Source: Bacteroides sp. (GTDB taxonomy: Bacteria > Bacteroidota > Bacteroidia > Bacteroidales > Bacteroidaceae). Taken from it: a stretch of DNA of 64,000 nt. Numbering within the stretch: the first letter of the stretch is position 1; each line of letters starts with the position of its first letter. A model generated the notes under the pieces. The model saw only the letters and a list, made by a program, of their open reading frames with translations. It was not told where the DNA came from and searched no databases. The position numbers and the translations under genes were made by a program. Where the stretch lies: assembly GCA_017471925.1 (NCBI GenBank), contig JAFURM010000019.1, positions 45,818-109,817 on the forward strand, given 5' to 3'. Below, in pieces: positions 59,199-64,000 of this stretch.

Positions 59199-61046
59199 TC
59201 AGTTCCCGGTGGCTTCAAGCTTCAGTGGCTCGGTGGTTTTGGTGTCGGTATCCGTATTTTCCACATACTGCCAGCCGTAGCTGTTGATGGCGGTGTTCAT
59301 CTCTGTCATGGCCGTGGCCCAGTCGGTGGTGGTGCTGGTGTAGTTGGCGGTCTCGGTCACGGTGCTCTCGTTGGTAGTGCCTATAATGTTGAGGCTGTTG
59401 AAGGCATCGTAGCAGCCGATGACACTTACGCTTGTGGCGTAGTTTATCTCACCGACAATGCTTCCACCGGCCGTTGTTCCGGAAACCGTTCCTACATTGT
59501 AGCAGGCTATGATGCCTGGATTCTCTCCATCTATACCCATATAGCCAACAATGCCACCGGGGTAGCTTGGGTAAGCAGAGTTTGTGGAAGAAGAAGAGAC
59601 TGTCCCGTAGTTGATGCAGCCAACGACTGTTCCGCTATTACTCCCCACAATGCCGCCGCATCCATAGATATCGGTAGTGACAGTTCCCTTGAAGGTGCAG
59701 CCGGAAACGGTACCACAATTATTGGCCACCACACCGCCGGAATACTGATCAGCAGTGATGTTACCCTCCACATGCAGGTCTTTGACCGTACCGCCTTTGG
59801 CCACACATCCGAAGAAGCCTACATATTCCGTTTCCGAGTCGTTGAAATAAAGCCCCTTCACCGTATGACCCTGGCCATCGAAGGTGCCTTTGAAACCGAT
59901 AGGGTTCATATTCGAATCGAAAGAATTTCCATCCGTACCGATGCGGGGAATCCAGTTGCCTTTACCCTCGCCACACTCGTTGCTCAGGTCGATGTCGCTT
60001 TGCAACTGGAAGTACACGCCCTCTGTCTCAAACTCCAGATTGATCCAGTCATTCAAATCCTTCAGGTGCTGTGCCGTAGAGAGTCGGTAGGGGTCTGACT
60101 CTGTGCCCGTGCCTCCGCCAAAGAAGGAGTGCTCGGCCATCGTTTTGTTCAGGGAATATATCTTTCCGGCCTCCAGTTTTCCGCCGCTCAGCGTGGTGGA
60201 GTAGAAGCCGCCCGCTGCCGTTTCAGCAAGGAGGGTGATGGTCTTTCCTTCAGTCTTCTCCGTGGCTCCCAGCATCATGTAGGCTGTCAGGGTCTCGCCG
60301 GCACCGAGGGTGATTCCTGCATCGCCAAACGAGAGTGTTTGGATTGAGCTATACAGAATCTGCCATTGGCCGTACATTAAGACACAACCCATAGATAATA
60401 CCTCTTCGCCAGCCACCAGTTTGAGAGACTTCACGGTCTGTCCGCCTAAACCCGAAAGAGAAAACTTCATGATGGCTCCCATCTGCGAGAACTTCAAGTT
60501 CACCGACTCTCCCGCTGCGTAGGTGAATATGGCAGACTGCATGTGGTTGAATTTAAGCAGGTGGTTCATGTCCGCATTGGCCGTTTGTGTCTGTATAGCG
60601 TTGATATTGGCGTTATCATACATGAGACCCAGCATTGACATTTCTGATTGTTGCACAAGCAATGCCGCATCATTCTTGTAACAGGCCATGAGTTTTGTCG
60701 TGCCACTCACCCATGTGCTGGGAATCGTGGCATCGGTGGCCGGGGTGAATGTACCCTTGTTGGTGCCTGCACCAGCGGTCAGGGTGAACTCCACGAAGTT
60801 CATATCGTCCGCCGTTACATAGAGGGCATCGCCCTCCGTCCAGGTCATGTCAATCTGCTTGCCGTCTGCCGAGGGATTGTATGCCAGTCGGCTTTCGGCA
60901 TCGTCGCCCTGTGTGGCAATGATGGTCATAACCGGTTGCTTGTTCGAGTTCTCGGTCTGTTCCGGCATCTCCATATCGTCCGAACAAGACGGAGCCATTG
61001 CCAGCATCGTGAGCATGGCTCCCATCCATAAAAATACTTTCTTCAT
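59199..61046 (-). CDS. Fimbrillin-like lipoprotein with GLUG repeats
   Basis: Lipobox APSC (C21) followed by SDDME, acidic for surface export. Residues about 35-310 have the fimbrillin-like layout (VMTIIATQGDDAESRLAYN, MTWTEGDALYVTADDM, MSAIFTYAAGESVNLKFSQMGAIMKFSL in pieces). After YRLSTAQHLKDLNDWIN and the FKGTFDGQGHTVKGLYF strand come GLUG-type repeats (YVGFFGCVAKGGTVKDLHV, YSGGVVANNCGTVSGC, CGGIVGSNSGTVVGC, PGGIVGYMG). This is a beta-helix-like adhesin arrangement. 615 residues. A 44-residue peptide gene lies 23 bases upstream on the same strand. Confidence 0.8.
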   Translation of the reverse strand: MKKVFLWMGAMLTMLAMAPSCSDDMEMPEQTENSNKQPVMTIIATQGDDAESRLAYNPSADGKQIDMTWTEGDALYVTADDMNFVEFTLTAGAGTNKGTFTPATDATIPSTWVSGTTKLMACYKNDAALLVQQSEMSMLGLMYDNANINAIQTQTANADMNHLLKFNHMQSAIFTYAAGESVNLKFSQMGAIMKFSLSGLGGQTVKSLKLVAGEEVLSMGCVLMYGQWQILYSSIQTLSFGDAGITLGAGETLTAYMMLGATEKTEGKTITLLAETAAGGFYSTTLSGGKLEAGKIYSLNKTMAEHSFFGGGTGTESDPYRLSTAQHLKDLNDWINLEFETEGVYFQLQSDIDLSNECGEGKGNWIPRIGTDGNSFDSNMNPIGFKGTFDGQGHTVKGLYFNDSETEYVGFFGCVAKGGTVKDLHVEGNITADQYSGGVVANNCGTVSGCTFKGTVTTDIYGCGGIVGSNSGTVVGCINYGTVSSSSTNSAYPSYPGGIVGYMGIDGENPGIIACYNVGTVSGTTAGGSIVGEINYATSVSVIGCYDAFNSLNIIGTTNESTVTETANYTSTTTDWATAMTEMNTAINSYGWQYVENTDTDTKTTEPLKLEATGN

Positions 61047-61069
61047 CTTTCTTTCGTCTTTAATGGTTA

Positions 61070-61204
61070 TTAACTCCAGCCATCTCCCTCTGTGTAGGGG
61101 TCAATGTCACCACTTTCTGCAAATCCTTTCTCGACTTGCACTTCAATCACTTCTACTTTCGGAGCCTCGTAGGCCGCCATCATTTTTTGATGTTCTTGCT
61201 TCAT
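61070..61204 (-). CDS. 44-residue peptide gene upstream of the GLUG lipoprotein
   Basis: ATG at 61204 to TAA at 61070 encodes a 44-residue peptide: start MKQEHQKMMAAYEAP, middle KVEVIEVQVEKGFAESG, end DIDPYTEGDGWS. Short peptides with KVEVIE-(x)-EKGF-x-SG-(x)-EGD-W are frequent next to Bacteroides surface-protein genes, so this is probably a real gene, though its role is unknown. No signal peptide and no membrane segment. It is 23 bases from the GLUG gene and probably cotranscribed. Confidence 0.7.
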   Translation of the reverse strand: MKQEHQKMMAAYEAPKVEVIEVQVEKGFAESGDIDPYTEGDGWS

Positions 61205-61389
61205 TGTTCTTATTGATTTATGATTTTTGATTTCTATACTTTGACTATTTGTCTCTCAGAGCGAAGCGAAGAGTCTCGGTAGTATCCACGTGTATGCTTT
61301 TTTCGCTTCGCTCAACAACTCGTCAGATCCTTCCTCCCTTCGGTCGTCAGGATGACAGGGAAAAAAAGATTCTCTGAATGACGAAGGGG

Positions 61390-61440
61390 AAAGAAAAAGC
61401 CCGTGCTTGGCGGGAGCTGTCGCTCCTGCCAAGCACGGGC
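61390..61440 (-). terminator. Terminator of the AAA-ATPase/nuclease-like gene
   Basis: GCCCGTGCTTGGCGGGAG (61399-61416) pairs with 61423-61440 over 18 bases, one G-U pair, 6-base loop; on the minus strand TTTTTCTTT follows. It is 275 bases after the upstream gene's stop. Confidence 0.8.
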
Positions 61441-61488
61441 AAGGTTCGTCCGGGCTTCCCGCCCATCCGTTATGGTTTATAGAGTCAA

Positions 61489-61512
61489 TGCTTGCTTGCT
61501 TGCTTGCTTGCT
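61489..61512. repeat. Tetranucleotide repeat (TGCT)6
   Basis: Six perfect TGCT units in non-coding DNA 204 bases downstream of the AAA-ATPase stop. Such runs can change length by slippage, but no gene depends on it here. Confidence 0.9.
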
Positions 61513-61715
61513 AATAAATTATTTGGTATTTCCAAATTTTCTTTCATCTTTATCCATTTTTTTCGCAAAAATACAACAATTTCTATAAATAGCTGCTTCT
61601 TGGAGGGGATTTTTATGAGGAGGAGGTATAAAAAATGGTAGTGCCCATCGGGTGCCGCCATTGCTTGTTCCATTACAAAAATGACATGTTTGTTTTCATG
61701 TTTCACTTTATATTA

Positions 61716-63275
61716 CTACCCAACTAACCACCGCTTGATGTTCCGTTCCTCGGCACTAAATTCTACACCGACCTTAACAAGTGTACGGCCATCGGTCTTG
61801 AATGGTTCTGCATAACCCTTTTCTTCAATTTGCAGCAAGGCTTCCTCGGCGGTGCCATTCAATTTAAATTCGAAGATGTAGACATAATCGGGAGTCTGGA
61901 CAATGGCATCAGCACGGCCTTTGGCACTATGAACCTCCGCTTGCGTGAACTGTCCCATCAGTTTGAATACCAAATAGATGATGACCTGATAATGGCGTTC
62001 GGTCTTGTCGTTCAGTTCGTAGGGGAAATCGGCAAAGAACGCCTCGAAGCGTTGCATGAAGGCATCCGTTTTTCCACTTTCCAATTCATTGATAAACTTG
62101 CCTATATAGAAATTACGTTCATCGTCCGTCACTTTGGTATAAAACGGAACGAGGAAGTTCAAGAAACCATAACGGACTTCATCGTTCGGGAAGCCTAATA
62201 TGTACATCGAAAAACGCTTGTCAAAGTTCTTTATTGTGAGATAGCCGCTCTGATAAATCAACGGAATCGGATTGCTCGCCTCCGCCCGATACTCCGTGAA
62301 AGCGGATGCAGAGGTCTCAACGCCATCCATCAAGGTACGGAGGTCGTAATCACTGTCTTTCAACAGCTTGACAAGGAAGGTCGGCGTACCCGTCTGGAAC
62401 CAATAACTGCCAAATTCATTCTTATCAAAAGCATTCAGCACGCTGAACGGATTGAAGACACCCTCCCCTTTCGGGTGGAAACGATAGCCGTCATATCGTG
62501 CCGTCATGGTATCGATAGCCTCTTCCACCGTAAGGTCGTTCTCCTCGGCCAGTTCTTCCAGCTCCGGTGCAAAGTTGGCAAGCAATTCTTCCTTGGTGAT
62601 GCCGCAGACAGACGCATACCTCCGGCTCATGCTGATGTCATTCAGTTGGTTCAAATCGCTGAACACGCTCACTTGCGGGAACTTGGTCACTCCGGTTAGG
62701 AAGGCAAAACGAAGGTAGCGGTCACAACTCTTCAACACCCCATAGAATGCTTTCAAAGTGTTCCGGTAGGCTTCCAGGAGTTCTTCGTTTTGAAGGGCTT
62801 GCAAGAGTGGTTTGTCGTATTCGTCCACCAAGACCACCACGCCCTTGCCGGTTTGTTCACAAGCACGTTGTATGATGTATTCAAAGCGTTCTTCTGCTGC
62901 CCGGTCCTGTTTTTCGTTTCCATAGACAGCCTCCCATTTTTCTAAATATTGATTCAGCATCGCTATCAAGTCTTCCGGCTGCTCGTATTTTCTGGCATTC
63001 AAGTCCAGATGCAACACCGGATGTTTCTCCCATTTCTCTTCCAACTGTTCGATGGCCAGCCCCTCGAACAATTCCTTCCTCCCCTCGAAATAGGCTTCGA
63101 AGGTAGAAAGCAACAGGCTCTTTCCAAAACGGCGAGGACGGCTGAGGAAATAGGGTTTGCCTTCATTGGCTATCGTCCATACCCATGCTGTCTTATCTAC
63201 ATACAGATACCCCTGTTCGCGAATATCTGAAAATGTCTGTATCCCAATGGGAAGTTTGCGTCCGGATGTCTTCAT
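61716..63275 (-). CDS. AAA-ATPase-like protein with PD-(D/E)XK nuclease-like domain (DUF1703 family)
   Basis: Cytoplasmic protein of 519 residues. The N-terminal AAA-like domain starts with LPIGIQTFSDIREQGYLYVDKT and has a P-loop-like RPRRFGKSLLLST and Walker B VVVLVDEYDKPL, then FLTGVTKFPQVSVFSDLNQLNDIS. The C-terminal domain contains the nuclease-like core GRADAIVQTPDYVYIFEFKL, with the D and E-x-K arrangement of PD-(D/E)XK enzymes. The family is present in many copies in Bacteroides genomes and is suspected to be mobile or defence-related; the function is not established. Standalone, with its own -7 box and terminator. Confidence 0.9.
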   Translation of the reverse strand: MKTSGRKLPIGIQTFSDIREQGYLYVDKTAWVWTIANEGKPYFLSRPRRFGKSLLLSTFEAYFEGRKELFEGLAIEQLEEKWEKHPVLHLDLNARKYEQPEDLIAMLNQYLEKWEAVYGNEKQDRAAEERFEYIIQRACEQTGKGVVVLVDEYDKPLLQALQNEELLEAYRNTLKAFYGVLKSCDRYLRFAFLTGVTKFPQVSVFSDLNQLNDISMSRRYASVCGITKEELLANFAPELEELAEENDLTVEEAIDTMTARYDGYRFHPKGEGVFNPFSVLNAFDKNEFGSYWFQTGTPTFLVKLLKDSDYDLRTLMDGVETSASAFTEYRAEASNPIPLIYQSGYLTIKNFDKRFSMYILGFPNDEVRYGFLNFLVPFYTKVTDDERNFYIGKFINELESGKTDAFMQRFEAFFADFPYELNDKTERHYQVIIYLVFKLMGQFTQAEVHSAKGRADAIVQTPDYVYIFEFKLNGTAEEALLQIEEKGYAEPFKTDGRTLVKVGVEFSAEERNIKRWLVG

Positions 63276-63738
63276 CTGTCTATTCTTTTATGCCTATAAC
63301 AATCGATGTGTCAAAGATAGGAGTTTTTATTCAGAAACAGAAGGATTGAGAATGATTTTATTAAACGGAGTATTAGGAATTGTATAATATCTTATACACA
63401 TAACAAAATCCGGAGTAAGACCGTACAGAACTTTAAATGCCAAACTTGTCAAAGAACTATTTGAGTTTGTGGCGGATGCCGCATAGCTTATCACTAAATT
63501 CTTAACGGACTATTATATTATGTTTTTACAAGACATAAAACTTAATCGCATAAACCTGCCAATTCTGTCGCTTTAATTATAATCGTATCATTGCCTGCCT
63601 CTATGTTTTCCCATTCTCTTATAGTATTTACAACCAGTTATTACTCAATGTTTTGCGAGTAATAAGTCAGAAATATGGTCATAACCTTTAAGGGTGCATT
63701 CTAAAAGGTGAAGATTTAACGTTTTTATTGTTTCTTAA
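63276..63738. other. AT-rich intergenic region with possible gene debris
   Basis: No gene is supported. On the minus strand 63542-63637 is open and reads TIREWENIEAGNDTIIIKA, then TELAGLCD and a stop, but it has no start and is blocked by two stops just upstream. It looks like decayed coding sequence of unknown origin. Confidence 0.35.
63312..63319 (-). promoter_or_regulatory. -7 box of the AAA-ATPase/nuclease-like gene
   Basis: Minus-strand TATCTTTG, 36 bases before the ATG. Confidence 0.6.
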
Positions 63739-64000
63739 CGCTCGAAGCGTATCAATAAAGGGTGTTTCTTCTCTTTTCAGTGCTATTTGCAGTTTGATAT
63801 TTCCATCATTCCACGTTTTCGGCACAAAGGTACGACAATTTCCAAGAACGGCAAAAGTACATTAAGTCTCAATTTTATACCCCATGATAAATGGCAAATC
63901 CAAATAAGTGGCGAAGACTACTATAATGAGTTAACAAAGGATGTGTTCAAAAACATATTAATGATTGATACCAAACTAACCTTTCTTGCAACAAAGCAGA
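63739..64000 (+). other. Open frame running off the right edge (doubtful gene start)
   Basis: The frame is open from 63739 to the window end and reads FDISIIPRFRHKGTTISKNG, then KWQIQISGEDYYNELTKDVF and TKLTFLATKQ. No ATG occurs before a late internal one; TTG at 63787 is possible. The residue mix from about 63830 is plausible for a real protein, but I do not recognise it. A minus-strand -7 box TACCTTTG at 63825-63832 lies within it and has no gene behind it either. Confidence 0.25.

Larger units (their letters stand above)
61205..61715. other. Intergenic region with terminator and tetranucleotide repeat
   Basis: No gene is supported. It holds a strong leftward terminator (61390-61440), a (TGCT)6 run (61489-61512) and a short GAAGCGAAG/CTTCGC inverted stretch around 61262-61310. 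Confidence 0.5.

Noticed and set aside
59127-60098. A 323-codon plus-strand frame opposite the GLUG gene
   Set aside because: Antisense shadow; the minus-strand product has a lipobox leader and GLUG repeats, while this one has no recognisable feature.
61485-61706. A 73-codon minus-strand frame containing the TGCT repeat
   Set aside because: No family similarity; its C-terminal ASKQASKH is only the translated tetranucleotide repeat, and there is no -7 box in front.
1-64000. tRNA, rRNA, insertion sequences
   Set aside because: None was recognised on reading both strands; no transposase-like product and no terminal inverted repeats with target duplications were seen.

Overview
The window looks like chromosomal DNA of a gut Bacteroides or a close Bacteroidales relative. 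This rests on many start-proximal TAnnTTTG (-7) boxes, very few Shine-Dalgarno-like sites, a large number of lipoproteins with an acidic stretch right after the lipobox cysteine (the surface-export signature of this phylum), BACON domains, NigD-like, PepSY-like and fimbrillin-like proteins, the GGGtGRT/IscU-like pair, and a diaminopimelate dehydrogenase. No rRNA, tRNA, CRISPR array, SusC/SusD pair or complete insertion sequence was seen.

Layout. 1-6.2 kb is housekeeping: the end of a hybrid sensor kinase, an M16 peptidase, the convergent ddh-ogt pair, and ruvA. 6.4-9.9 kb is an accessory island: a tyrosine recombinase, a WG-repeat remnant beside a 15-bp inverted repeat, and a fimbrillin/FISUMP lipoprotein. 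10.0-18.7 kb is a seven-gene leftward polysaccharide operon (five glycosyltransferases, a Wzx-type flippase, an asparagine-synthase-like protein). 19.1-23.8 kb is a divergent hexuronate module (kdgK-kdgA leftward, lacI-type regulator-uxaA rightward) with two matching operators. A pectate lyase at 50-52 kb could supply its substrate. 23.8-27.9 kb is a leftward operon of an SDR, an Old-Yellow-Enzyme-type reductase, a steroid 5-alpha-reductase-like membrane protein and an M24 peptidase. It resembles the 5BR/5AR/3beta-HSDH bile-acid cluster reported from gut Bacteroidota.

28-36.2 kb carries gdhA, a prolyl oligopeptidase lipoprotein, a BACON metalloprotease lipoprotein, and a large receiver/PEP-synthase-like protein. 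36.2-47.4 kb is the most striking region: an AraC regulator divergent from seven rightward genes. Six encode lipoproteins with DUF4493-like and PCMD-like domains and one an outer-membrane barrel. Sharp changes in base composition fall inside these genes, as if domains had been exchanged. It is followed by a 22/23-bp minisatellite, a hipA remnant and a 34-bp repeat. 48.1-58.4 kb returns to conserved genes (GGGtGRT/IscU-like pair, pectate lyase, NigD-Yip1-SmpB-MetH operon, PepSY-like protein). 58.6-64 kb is accessory again: a DinD remnant, a 41-bp tandem repeat, a GLUG lipoprotein with a 44-residue peptide gene in front of it, a tetranucleotide repeat, and an AAA-ATPase/PD-(D/E)XK protein.

The best candidates for an undescribed system are the DUF4493/PCMD/barrel cluster (36.2-47.4 kb) and the receiver-PEP-synthase fusion (33.2-36.2 kb). 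The best candidate for a biochemically important known-type system is the steroid/bile-acid reductase operon (23.9-27.9 kb). All function calls are by reading motifs; nothing was searched or computed.
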